Source: G020353115 sp964389685 (GTDB taxonomy: Bacteria; Bacteroidota; Bacteroidia; Bacteroidales; VadinHA17). Taken from it: a stretch of DNA of 64,000 nucleotides. The DNA is taken from NCBI GenBank assembly GCA_964389685.1, contig CAYMFM010000001.1, positions 145,136 to 209,135 on the forward strand, in the 5' to 3' direction. This document shows positions 44,401 to 51,653 of the stretch, piece after piece; positions within the stretch are counted from its first letter, which is position 1; each line of letters opens with the position of its first letter. Under the pieces are notes generated by a model. It ran no database searches and was not told where the DNA came from. It was given only the letters and a program-made list of their open reading frames with translations. The translations under genes and the position numbers were made by a program.

Positions 44401-45051
44401 TTTATCTTGCCTTCAAATACCAATATCGGGGCGGATGATTACCTGGTTGTCTGCAGGGATGAAGAGGCGTTTGTTACATTGAATCCATACGTGGCAAATC
44501 ATGTGGGTGATTTTGATTTTGGGCTGAGCAGCTACGGCGAATGCATCAGGCTGTATGATGATAGCCTTCAGCTTGTCGATTCCGTCTTTTATGGAATCAG
44601 TTCACCCTGGCCTCCCGAACCCAACGGAACAGGACCTACCCTGGAACTGATCAATCCTGCCCTGGATAATACCCTGCCTGAAAACTGGTATGCTTCAAAT
44701 ACCCATGGAACACCGGGAGCAGTCAACGAATCATGGTCACCACTCTCCGTTGAGGAACCTGAACGTTCCGGAATGAATGATGTTGATCTCCGGATCTATC
44801 CTAATCCGTTCAATACCTCTACCACAATACAGATCTACCTGGAACAGCAGGATGAAGTTAGGATTACCATTCATGATATGACAGGTAAAACGATCTCTGT
44901 GCTGTTTGAAGGGAATTTGATCCGGGGAGTACATATATGGAATTGGGATGCAACCGCTTCAAATGGAAATAAAGTTTCTCCGGGAGTCTATTTAATAAAG
45001 GTGGAAACAAAAAATAACTGCCTGACAAATAGGGTTTTATATAATCAATAA
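41476..45051 (+). CDS. Giant secreted CotH-kinase protein with lamin-tail domains and T9SS signal
   Basis: The 1191-aa protein has a signal peptide (about 1-28), a lamin-tail domain (30-95; EIVINEVMPANSVTIPDEDEEF), a galactose-binding-like segment (about 115-270), a chitobiase-C-like domain (about 370-450; DDTIYFTTDGSEPTIYSQKY), a CotH region (460-800; PVHIELFEPDGERGFSIDAGMKIFGGWSRGFPQKSL, FRMREKVNEHF-type NIREKVNEHF, RWIMFDTDFGFG), an InlB-like repeat (about 860-920; GYRFTGWTG), a second lamin tail (925-1025) and a type IX sorting domain (1105-1191; YPNPFNTSTTIQI, SPGVYLIKVET). CotH enzymes are atypical protein kinases; the DTDFGFG looks like the DFG-type site. It is exported and attached outside. 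Function of bacterial copies is unclear. Confidence 0.9.
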   Translation: MTLKQGNSVCWILVLIIWYSITASTSAQEIVINEVMPANSVTIPDEDEEFSDWIELFNAGTDPVQLHHYGLSDIDSTFPKWTFPEMVLDPNDFIVVFASGKDRTEPSLYWQTIINWGNEWKYLVPTQEPPAGWNTITFDDQNWDSGKSGFGYGDNDDSTLITATMSCYIRKKFLIEDTSHLEDAILHMDYDDSFVAYLNGEEIARGNIGIPGIPPAFDQGADNYDHEALIYRGLPPESFTIDSLHNLIREGENVLAIQVHNHSIGSSDLTAIPFLSIGSKINPGTTHPVPPVLHINSPLLHTNFRLDAEGETVYLYDPSNSIIDSIAFERMYTDISGGKYPDGSGSLFYFQQATPGEPNLTKTYSSISGEPYFSVPGGLFSTTLSIYLTGFEPDDTIYFTTDGSEPTIYSQKYTGGIPIQFTTVLRARILEHGKIPGHVVSHTYLINIQNTLPVISLTTSPENLWDYYDGMYVMGPNASQDFPHFGANFWQDWEKPVHIELFEPDGERGFSIDAGMKIFGGWSRGFPQKSLSLFARSKYGYGNIDYRIFGEKDIDQFESIILRNSGNDWNYSMMRDGMMTELVSKMDIDKQAYRPAEIYLNGEYWGILNIREKVNEHFIASNHGVDPDQIDLLEGNGWKIQGSSDHYFSMLYFIDNNDMQLDQNFNVVKSMMETENFIKYQISQIYFDNRDWPGNNIKFWRPQSETGRWRWIMFDTDFGFGIWDPSKYTFNTLAYALEPNGPDWPNPPWATFLLRKLMENNRFKIDFINCFADHLNSTFLPEKVKNHILTLKQNIEEEMHDNLGRWGGNYNNWENEIQVMINFGFYRVNYVRNHIRNQFNLNGTFALDLGVNPPCSGKIKVNTIIPERYPWTGIYFDRVPIQLTPVPEPGYRFTGWTGSSQSAETPLILDVSTDQQITANFEPDGSGLQYIVINEINYNAPDYFDTGDWIEIYNRGDSERDLTGWILKDSDDEHQFILPSNTNIGADDYLVVCRDEEAFVTLNPYVANHVGDFDFGLSSYGECIRLYDDSLQLVDSVFYGISSPWPPEPNGTGPTLELINPALDNTLPENWYASNTHGTPGAVNESWSPLSVEEPERSGMNDVDLRIYPNPFNTSTTIQIYLEQQDEVRITIHDMTGKTISVLFEGNLIRGVHIWNWDATASNGNKVSPGVYLIKVETKNNCLTNRVLYNQ

Positions 45052-45174
45052 TGCCAGCTGCTGAAGACTGGATAGACACTTCGGGCACCATATAATTGAT
45101 CAGTTTTCACCCTGATCCAACATCGAAAAAATCGGAAGAATAAAATCGCCTGATTCTTTTATTATTTACCAGGT

Positions 45175-45193
45175 AAGTGTAAATTTAACACTT
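45175..45193. promoter_or_regulatory. Putative AraR operator upstream of araR
   Basis: AAGTGTAAATTTAACACTT is an almost perfect 19-bp palindrome, 101 bp upstream of the araR start. Its reverse complement differs by one base from the site at 50630-50648. NUDIX-type AraR proteins of Bacteroidota are known to bind palindromes near ara genes; the match with this gene order supports an operator with autoregulation. Confidence 0.72.
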
Positions 45194-45294
45194 CAAGAGC
45201 AGAACGTTACTTAACGGGGGAATTGTGATAATTGTATCCAAAATCCCGTGACAGGAGATGGTTGTATAAAGCAATGATTAACAGCTGAAATACC

Positions 45295-45990
45295 ATGGTC
45301 AAATACTATTCAGAATACGATAAATTCCTGGTAGCAGTGGATTGTATTATTTTTGGTTTCGATGGGAAGGAACTGAATTTGTTATTGATCAAACGTAACT
45401 TTCCCCCGGCAAAAGGGGAGTGGTCCCTGATGGGTGGATTCCTGAAGAAAAACGAGAGTATGAATCAGGCAGCCGAAAGGGTCCTGTTCAAATTGACGGG
45501 TTTGTGCAACGTCTTTCTGGAACAGTTACAGGGGTATGGAGAAATTGAGAGGGATCCCGGAGAGCGCGTTATCTCCATCGCATACTATGCCCTGATCAAT
45601 ATTGATGATTACGATGAGGAACTGGCTCAACAATACAATGCAAAATGGTTCCCCATCAATAATTTCCCAAAACTGATCTTCGATCACAACATTATGGTGG
45701 ATAAAGCCCTGAGACGACTGCAGAGAAAAGCACAAAACCAACCGATCGGCTTTGAACTGATTCCCCCAAAATTTACGATACCTCAACTGCAACGATTATA
45801 TGAAGCAATCTTTCGAAAAGAGTTCGATAAAAGAAACTTCCGGAAAAAGATCCTCAGTTTCCACGTGCTGAAAAAACTGGAAGAGAAAGACAGGGAAAGC
45901 TCAAAAAAAGGCGCATACCTCTATCAATTCGATCAGAAAGAATACAACCGATTGCTCAATAGCGGATACAATTTTGAGGTGAATGTTTAG
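45295..45990 (+). CDS. araR: NUDIX-type arabinose regulator (AraR)
   Basis: The 231-aa cytoplasmic protein has an N-terminal NUDIX domain (about 1-140) whose box GGFLKKNESMNQAAERVLFKLTGL lacks the REUxEExGU catalytic glutamates, so it is a sensor rather than a hydrolase. A winged-helix C-terminal domain follows (PPKFTIPQLQRLYEAIFRKEFDKRNFRKKILSF). This architecture is that of NrtR and of the Bacteroides AraR, a repressor released by L-arabinose. It is first in an operon with an SSS symporter (34 bp gap) and a dehydrogenase. Palindromes AAGTGT..ACACTT-like are found upstream of it and between araA and araD. Symbol assigned from context and family; the ligand is inferred. Confidence 0.85.
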   Translation: MVKYYSEYDKFLVAVDCIIFGFDGKELNLLLIKRNFPPAKGEWSLMGGFLKKNESMNQAAERVLFKLTGLCNVFLEQLQGYGEIERDPGERVISIAYYALINIDDYDEELAQQYNAKWFPINNFPKLIFDHNIMVDKALRRLQRKAQNQPIGFELIPPKFTIPQLQRLYEAIFRKEFDKRNFRKKILSFHVLKKLEEKDRESSKKGAYLYQFDQKEYNRLLNSGYNFEVNV

Positions 45991-46024
45991 ATGATTTTAA
46001 TGTAACACGTTTAACAATACGCTT

Positions 46025-47686
46025 ATGGAAGGTTTTCATGCGCTTGACTGGATCGTTCTTGGCCTTTTTGGCCTTGGTCTGGTTGGAATTATTGTCTGGG
46101 TAAGCCGGATGAAGGAAGACACTCCGTCGGATTACTTTCTGGCAGGGCGGGATGCTACGTGGTTAGCCATCGGGGCATCCATTTTTGCATCCAATATTGG
46201 ATCTGAACACCTGGTGGGTCTTGCCGGTGCCGGTGCTTCCAGTGGAATGGCGATGGCACACTGGGAGATGCACGGCTGGATGATCCTTGTACTGGGTTGG
46301 CTTTTCGTTCCCTTTTATGCCCGGAGCGGTGTGTTTACCATGCCGGAATTTCTTGAGCGGCGGTATAATTCAGCTTCCCGCTCCCTGTTGTCCATCATTT
46401 CCCTGATATCCTATGTCCTTACCAAAGTGGCTGTAACCGTTTATGCCGGCGGTGTGGTCTTCAAGGAAGTATTCGGGATTGAAACCATCTGGGGTATCGA
46501 TTTCTTCTGGTTCGGTGCCATCGGACTGGTGGTAATAACGGGCATATATACGGTAATTGGTGGGATGAAATCCGTATTGTATACGTCGATTCTTCAAACA
46601 CCGATCCTGTTGATCGGATCCATAACTATTGTGATTATCGGCCTGGTGAAAGTTGGTGGCTGGAGCGAACTGCAGGCCATATGCAGCGCAAACCTTACGG
46701 AACATGGAGACTCGATGATGAGCCTGATCCGGTCACCCAAAGATGCTGAATTCCCATGGACCGGAGTCATTCTGGGATCAGCCATTATTGGATTCTGGTA
46801 TTGGTGTACCGATCAGTATATCGTACAACGTGTTCTCTCAGGAAGAAATCAGACACAATCACGCAGAGGAGCTGTTTTCGGAGCCTACCTGAAACTCCTG
46901 CCGGTCTTTATTTTCCTGGTCCCCGGATTGATTGCATTTGCCCTGAATGAGAAAGGAATGCTCGACCTGACGGATTCGGATTCTGCATTCCCCATGCTGG
47001 TATCAGAACTGCTGCCGATTGGTTTGAAAGGAGTCGTGGTAGGTGGCCTGCTGGCTGCATTGATGAGCTCACTGGCATCCCTGTTTAATTCCTCGGCAGC
47101 CCTCTTTACCGTGGATTTCTACAAGAAATTCAGGCCGGAGGTTTCAGAGAAGCACCTGGTATTTGTGGGTCGTGTGGCAACCGTTGTTATCGTAGCCCTG
47201 GGAATTGCCTGGATCCCCGTAATGAAAGGTATCGGAAAGGTATTGTATGAGTACCTGCAGGATGTACAATCCCTCCTGGCACCCGGGATTGCATCGGTAT
47301 TCCTGCTGGGCGTATTCTGGAAGAAAGCTACTCCAAAAGCTGGATTTACAGCGCTTGCAACCGGATTTATTCTGGGTATGGTACGGCTGGTATTCAATGT
47401 ATTTGCCGATTCAGTTCCGGAAGGTACCTGGTACCATGCTATCTGGGTAAAACCCAACTGGTTGCATTATGAAATAATACTATTTGGTATCTGCCTGATG
47501 ATCATCCTGGTGGTCAGCTATTTTACTGAGAAAGCCAGTGATGCTAAGCTGGAAGGGTTAACCTATTTTTCCTCTACACCGGAACAACGGGCAATTACCC
47601 GGGCAAGCTGGAGCAATTGGGATGTGATCAATTCAGCCATAGTCATTGTAGTGATCATTGCTTTCTATATCTATTTCTTTAAGTAA
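46025..47686 (+). CDS. Sodium/sugar symporter (SSS family)
   Basis: The 553-aa membrane protein belongs to SLC5/SSS: WVSRMKEDTPSDYFLAGRDATWLAIGASIFASNIGSEHLVGLAGAGA is the SglT-like start with the sodium-binding region, followed by MHGWMILVLGWLFVPFYARSGVFTMPEFLERRYN, YTVIGGMKSVLYTSILQTPILL, and FWYWCTDQYIVQRVLSGRN, which is the sugar-symporter signature. About 14 helices are visible. It follows araR by 34 bp and precedes the dehydrogenase by 13 bp. L-arabinose or arabino-oligosaccharide import with Na+ is inferred from position. This replaces the arabinose/H+ or ABC systems of other bacteria. Confidence 0.93.
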   Translation: MEGFHALDWIVLGLFGLGLVGIIVWVSRMKEDTPSDYFLAGRDATWLAIGASIFASNIGSEHLVGLAGAGASSGMAMAHWEMHGWMILVLGWLFVPFYARSGVFTMPEFLERRYNSASRSLLSIISLISYVLTKVAVTVYAGGVVFKEVFGIETIWGIDFFWFGAIGLVVITGIYTVIGGMKSVLYTSILQTPILLIGSITIVIIGLVKVGGWSELQAICSANLTEHGDSMMSLIRSPKDAEFPWTGVILGSAIIGFWYWCTDQYIVQRVLSGRNQTQSRRGAVFGAYLKLLPVFIFLVPGLIAFALNEKGMLDLTDSDSAFPMLVSELLPIGLKGVVVGGLLAALMSSLASLFNSSAALFTVDFYKKFRPEVSEKHLVFVGRVATVVIVALGIAWIPVMKGIGKVLYEYLQDVQSLLAPGIASVFLLGVFWKKATPKAGFTALATGFILGMVRLVFNVFADSVPEGTWYHAIWVKPNWLHYEIILFGICLMIILVVSYFTEKASDAKLEGLTYFSSTPEQRAITRASWSNWDVINSAIVIVVIIAFYIYFFK

Positions 47687-47699
47687 AGTGGATTTAAAA

Positions 47700-48605
47700 A
47701 TGAAGAACAGCATACAAATAACAAAAGAATCGAACATTGGATGGATCGGTACCGGTGTGATGGGTGCTTCCATGTTTGGACATATTATTGACGCCGGATA
47801 CAGGGGGTGTGTTTTTACACGGACGAAAGCAAAAGCACGGAAATTGATTGATGCCGGTGTTGAATGGTTGGAAAACCCAAAGCAGGTAGCTGCAAAATCC
47901 GACGTTGTCATAACCATTGTCGGATTTCCTTCCGATGTGGAAGAGGTCTATTTTGGCGATCAGGGAGTGTTGAATGGAGTCAAAGAGGAAACTCTCCTGA
48001 TCGACATGACAACAAACAGCCCCTCCTTAGCCATCAGGATTTATGAAGCAGCAAAGGATAAAGGTGCTTATTCGCTCGATGCACCCGTATCCGGAGGTGA
48101 TGTCGGAGCAAGAAACGCCACCCTTTCCATCATGGTGGGGGGAGATGAGGAGGTATTTGAATCAGCAAGACCCCTGCTGGAATTGATGGGTGATAAAGTG
48201 AACTACCAGGGGCAGGCAGGTGCGGGACAACATACTAAAATGAGCAACCAGATCGTGGTGGCCAGCTCCATGATCGGTGTCTGTGAAAGCTTGTTGTATG
48301 GAATGAAAGCAGGTCTTGATCCGGAACGAATGCTTGCCTCCATCAGTAAGGGAGCGGCCGCCTGCTGGACGCTCGATAACCTGGCTCCAAGAATCCTGAA
48401 ACGGAACTTCGAACCCGGATTTTTCGTGGATCATTTTATTAAAGATATGGGGATAGTACTGGATGAGGCAAAGAGAATGAACCTCGTCCTCCCCGGACTA
48501 TCACTGGTTCATCAACTCTATATCTCCGTAAAAGCGAAAGGGTTGGGAAAGAAAGGAACCCAGGCACTCATGCTGGCGCTGGAAGAATTATCAGCAATTC
48601 ATTAA
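47700..48605 (+). CDS. Beta-hydroxyacid dehydrogenase (3-hydroxyisobutyrate dehydrogenase-like)
   Basis: Start 47700 (MKNSIQITKESNIGWIGTGVMG) gives 301 aa; an earlier frame lies inside the symporter. It shows the NAD(P)-binding GWIGTGVMGASM, the substrate motif DAPVSGGDVGARNATLSIMVGG, the catalytic lysine in GQHTKMSNQ and a helical C-terminal half, features of the beta-hydroxyacid dehydrogenase family (3-HIBADH, tartronate semialdehyde reductase, threonate dehydrogenase). It is the third gene of the araR operon, which is unusual since isomerase-type arabinose breakdown does not need it. A link to an aldonate or glycolate by-route is possible. Substrate unassigned. Confidence 0.88.
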   Translation: MKNSIQITKESNIGWIGTGVMGASMFGHIIDAGYRGCVFTRTKAKARKLIDAGVEWLENPKQVAAKSDVVITIVGFPSDVEEVYFGDQGVLNGVKEETLLIDMTTNSPSLAIRIYEAAKDKGAYSLDAPVSGGDVGARNATLSIMVGGDEEVFESARPLLELMGDKVNYQGQAGAGQHTKMSNQIVVASSMIGVCESLLYGMKAGLDPERMLASISKGAAACWTLDNLAPRILKRNFEPGFFVDHFIKDMGIVLDEAKRMNLVLPGLSLVHQLYISVKAKGLGKKGTQALMLALEELSAIH

Positions 48606-49036
48606 TATACGAAATTTGAATGCAGCGCCTGCCTGACGGCAATCAGGAATGACAACTGTATGACAGCGATCCCCAGGCAGAGGAAACTGCCATACCCATT
48701 TCTGTAGAAACAAATCCATTCAGCAGAATTCACCGGTGCTGATAAGAATGTCTGAATACAGTGGTCCATGAATAGTTTTCCCAATGAAGAAGGATTGTAG
48801 TTGAACCATGTATTGCAAGGCGTAAACTGTCTATAATAATCCAAGGCCGATGGCCTTGAATAGTATTTCCAAATTGGTTCATGAGATGAAAAAGAGAACA
48901 CCATCGGTGTTCGATTATTGTAATAGTAGAAAATGGAATGTGAAAAGACAACTCGATCGGAGTTGGATTAATCCCATCATCGTATCACCAATTGTGTAAC
49001 ATCATATTAGAACCAGACAAAGGTTCGTCAATTAGG
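48606..49036. repeat. 431-bp convergent gap with REP-like hairpins
   Basis: No gene is supported. Three hairpins with GAT-type loops are seen: CAAGGCC-GAT-GGCCTTG (about 48841-48857), GAACACC-ATC-GGTGTTC (about 48897-48913) and CAACTC..GAGTTG (about 48950-48966). Two of them are followed by AATAGTA-like sequence, so they look like members of one family. A diverged GCCTGCCTGACGGC half palindrome is near 48629. The stretch separates the araR operon from araA on the other strand. Confidence 0.6.
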
Positions 49037-50542
49037 CTAAATCCCTTTGGCCAGATGATAGTATATTTCATTCCACCGCAAGGCATCCTTGAATTCGTGA
49101 ATGCGGGTCTCCTCATCAATGATGATGCACTCCACCCCAGCCATTTCAGCAAAATCCCGGATCATTTCTGAGGTGATGTTCTGGCTGTAACAGGTATGGT
49201 GCGCTCCGCCAGCCAATATCCAGGCTTCAGCTGCAATTTTCAGATCGGGTTTTGGGTTCCAGAGGACCCTTGCTGTAGGTAATTTAGGCAGATCCCTTGG
49301 TGGTTGTACCGCTTCCACCTCATTTACAAGGATACGGAACCGGTTTCCCATGTCCAGGACACTGACGTTGATTGCCGGACCGGAGGGGACATTGAACACC
49401 AGCCGGGCTGGCGCATCCTTGCCACCGATGGAGAGGGGATGCACTTCAAGGGTGGATTGACCTTCAGCAATGGATGAACATATTTCAAGCATGTGTGCAC
49501 CCAATACAAGCATCCCGGATGGATCAAGGTGATAGGTATAATCCTCCATGAAGGAATTACCCCCGGGAAGTCCGTTTGACATGACCTTCATGACACGAAG
49601 CATGGCAGCTGTTTTCCAATCCCCTTCCGCACCGAAACCATACCCATCATTCATCAACCGTTGAACTGCAATCCCTGGTAGTTGAATCAATCCATGCAGG
49701 TTCTCAAATGTGTCGGTAAATCCACCGAATCCGCCATCTTCCAGGAAATTTTTTAATCCCAGCTCTATTCTTGCAGCCTCCCTCAGGGAAGGGTGATTCT
49801 TACCCGCTTTTTGAAGATCTGCCTCCAGCTTGTAAGCTGATTGATATTCTTCAACCATCCGGTCGATTTCAGATTCGTTTACCCGGTTAATGAATTGAAC
49901 CAGGTCTCCAACAGCATAGCCGTTAACCGACCAGCCAAAACGCATCTGTGCTTCAACCTTGTCTCCCTCTGTCACCGCAACTTCCCGCATGTTATCACCC
50001 AGCCGGGCTATTTTTAGTTTCCGCGATTCGTACCATCCACACGCAGCCCGGGACCAGCCGGCAAGTTTATTCAACACCTCCGGGTCCTGCCAGTGACCGA
50101 CAATTACTTTGCGCTCCTTTCTCATCCGGCTGCCAATAAAACCAAATTCACGGTCCCCATGAGCCGATTGATTCAGGTTCATGAAATCCATATCAATTTC
50201 TTCCCACGGAATATCACGGTTGAATTGAGTATGAAGATGAACAAAGGGCTTGTTCAGTGCCGATAGCCCCCCAATCCACATTTTTGCGGGAGAAAAGGTG
50301 TGCATCCAGGTAATCAGACCAACACATGTTGAGGTGTTGTTCGCCTCCATACATACCCGCATGATCTCTTCCGGAGTGGTTACCACAGGTTTGAAGACAA
50401 TCCGGATAGGGATCTCATTCGAAGCATCAAATGCGTTAGCAATTTCCAGGGAATGGCTTGCAACTTTTTCAAGAGTTTCTTTGCCATATAAATGCTGGCT
50501 GCCGGTGATAAACCAGGCTTCAAGTTTCTTAAGATCAGACAT
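49037..50542 (-). CDS. araA: L-arabinose isomerase
   Basis: The 501-aa cytoplasmic protein is a full-length AraA converting L-arabinose to L-ribulose. Characteristic parts are AWFITGSQHLYGKETLEKV at the start, VGLITWMHTFSPAKMWIGGL, FVHLHTQFNRDIPW, DREFGFIGSRMRKERKVIVGHW, GYGFGAEGDWKTAAMLRVMKVMSNG (metal-ligand glutamate in FGAEGDWK), GNSFMEDYTYHL (second glutamate), GAHMLEICSSIAEG and HHTCYSQN (histidine ligands). It is divergent from araD, sharing a 181-bp intergenic region that holds a -7 box and two putative AraR sites. One of those overlaps the expected transcription start. Confidence 0.97.
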   Translation of the reverse strand: MSDLKKLEAWFITGSQHLYGKETLEKVASHSLEIANAFDASNEIPIRIVFKPVVTTPEEIMRVCMEANNTSTCVGLITWMHTFSPAKMWIGGLSALNKPFVHLHTQFNRDIPWEEIDMDFMNLNQSAHGDREFGFIGSRMRKERKVIVGHWQDPEVLNKLAGWSRAACGWYESRKLKIARLGDNMREVAVTEGDKVEAQMRFGWSVNGYAVGDLVQFINRVNESEIDRMVEEYQSAYKLEADLQKAGKNHPSLREAARIELGLKNFLEDGGFGGFTDTFENLHGLIQLPGIAVQRLMNDGYGFGAEGDWKTAAMLRVMKVMSNGLPGGNSFMEDYTYHLDPSGMLVLGAHMLEICSSIAEGQSTLEVHPLSIGGKDAPARLVFNVPSGPAINVSVLDMGNRFRILVNEVEAVQPPRDLPKLPTARVLWNPKPDLKIAAEAWILAGGAHHTCYSQNITSEMIRDFAEMAGVECIIIDEETRIHEFKDALRWNEIYYHLAKGI

Positions 50543-50554
50543 AAATCATCTTAT

Positions 50555-50573
50555 TAGTGTAAAAAATACATTT
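50555..50573. promoter_or_regulatory. Weaker putative AraR site at the araA transcription start
   Basis: TAGTGTAAAAAATACATTT matches 13 of 19 positions of the araR-upstream palindrome and keeps AGTGTAAA and ACA. It lies between the araA -7 box and start codon, where a bound repressor would block transcription. Confidence 0.4.
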
Positions 50574-50582
50574 ATAAAAGTA

Positions 50583-50590
50583 CAAAAATA
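50583..50590 (-). promoter_or_regulatory. -7 box of araA
   Basis: The minus strand reads TATTTTTG, an exact TAnnTTTG match, 40 bp upstream of the araA start codon. No clear TTG at -33 was found, which would fit a promoter needing activation or low basal strength. Confidence 0.5.
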
Positions 50591-50629
50591 TATCAGACTA
50601 AAAAATAAAAATCATCCTTTTTTAAAAAT

Positions 50630-50648
50630 AAGTGTTAAATTTACTCTT
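50630..50648. promoter_or_regulatory. Putative AraR operator in the araA-araD region
   Basis: AAGTGTTAAATTTACTCTT is identical at 18 of 19 positions to the reverse complement of the site upstream of araR. It lies 75 bp before araD and 87 bp before araA, so it could control both. Confidence 0.72.
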
Positions 50649-50723
50649 ATTAAATCTTCATCCATTTTAGGATAAATGGAGATTGTATATTAATTTCAAT
50701 TCATTTGATAGAAAGTTAAATCC

Positions 50724-51425
50724 ATGAGTATGCTCAAGGAAATAAAAAAGGAAGTATTTCAGGCTAATATATCACTTGTAGAGTACAAACTGGCAATTTT
50801 GACCTGGGGGAACGTGAGTGCAATTGATAGAAACCGGGGATTGGTTGTGATCAAGCCCAGTGGCATCGATTACCGGGAAATGAAACCGGAACAGATGGTT
50901 GTGCTCGATCTGAATGGGACGGTGGTGGAAGGCGATCTGAAACCCTCCTCCGATGCCCTGACACACCTCTGTCTCTATAAGGAATTTCCGGAAATCGGAG
51001 GGATTGTACATACCCATTCCGAGTGGGCAACCATCTGGGCACAGGCAGGAAAAGGGATTCCGGCCCTGGGAACTACCCATGCTGATTATTTCAAGGGGGA
51101 AATTCCATGTACACGCTCACTGACCAGGGCAGAGATCAAAGGAGATTATGAAACGGAAACGGGCCGGGTGATTGCGGAAACATTCCGGAACAGCCGGTAT
51201 CAGGATATCCCCGGGGTTCTGGTACATGACCACGGACCCTTCTGCTGGGGCAACAATGCGGCTGATGCAGTGCTTAACGCTGTGGTCCTTGAGCAGGTTG
51301 CCAGGATGGCTTATTATACCCTGCAATTAAATTCGGATGCCACATTGAACCCGGATCTCCTGGATAAGCATTTTTCAAGAAAACACGGTCCGGATGCTTA
51401 TTATGGGCAGAAGGAGAAAGAATAA
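50724..51425 (+). CDS. araD: L-ribulose-5-phosphate 4-epimerase
   Basis: The 233-aa protein is the class II aldolase-like AraD converting L-ribulose-5-phosphate to D-xylulose-5-phosphate. Markers are LAILTWGNVSAIDRNRGLVVIKPSGIDY (substrate-binding), GGIVHTHSEWATIWAQAGKGIPALGTTHADYFKGEIPCTR with Zn ligands H-T-H, VLVHDHGPFCWGNNAADAVLNAVVLEQVARMAYYT with the third His, and a C-terminal LDKHFSRKHGPDAYYGQ including the tyrosine used in catalysis. Length matches E. coli AraD (231 aa). Divergent from araA, with AraR-like sites in between. The gap to the GH51 gene is 228 bp and holds repeats. Confidence 0.97.
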   Translation: MSMLKEIKKEVFQANISLVEYKLAILTWGNVSAIDRNRGLVVIKPSGIDYREMKPEQMVVLDLNGTVVEGDLKPSSDALTHLCLYKEFPEIGGIVHTHSEWATIWAQAGKGIPALGTTHADYFKGEIPCTRSLTRAEIKGDYETETGRVIAETFRNSRYQDIPGVLVHDHGPFCWGNNAADAVLNAVVLEQVARMAYYTLQLNSDATLNPDLLDKHFSRKHGPDAYYGQKEKE

Positions 51426-51436
51426 GCCAGAAAATC

Positions 51437-51598
51437 AATATCGAATACTGATTAATGAATAATGAATGATGAAGTTGAGGAATTTTTTTTAATTAATTCA
51501 AATGGAAAACGCTTCATGAACCGGGATGCAGGGGCCTTTAATTAGGATAAAATCCCCGTTCCGTCCACCAGTTGGCGGACTGGAAGAGGGAAACGGGG
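51437..51598. repeat. Intergenic repeats between araD and the GH51 gene
   Basis: At 51437-51476 there is an AATATCGAATA..AATGAATGATGAAGTT tract that recurs at 57387-57425. At 51554-51598 CCCCGTT pairs with AACGGGG around a loop containing GTCCACCAGTTGGCGGAC (51563-51580), a diverged copy of the perfect palindrome at 35691-35708. Confidence 0.65.
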
Positions 51599-51653
51599 TG
51601 GTAGAAGTTTATGGATTCGCTAAATACATTATACGATCAAAATAAATCCTCTC

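Noticed and set aside
45295..45990. NUDIX hydrolase enzyme
   Set aside because: The catalytic REUxEExGU glutamates are missing and a winged-helix domain is present, so a regulator fits better.
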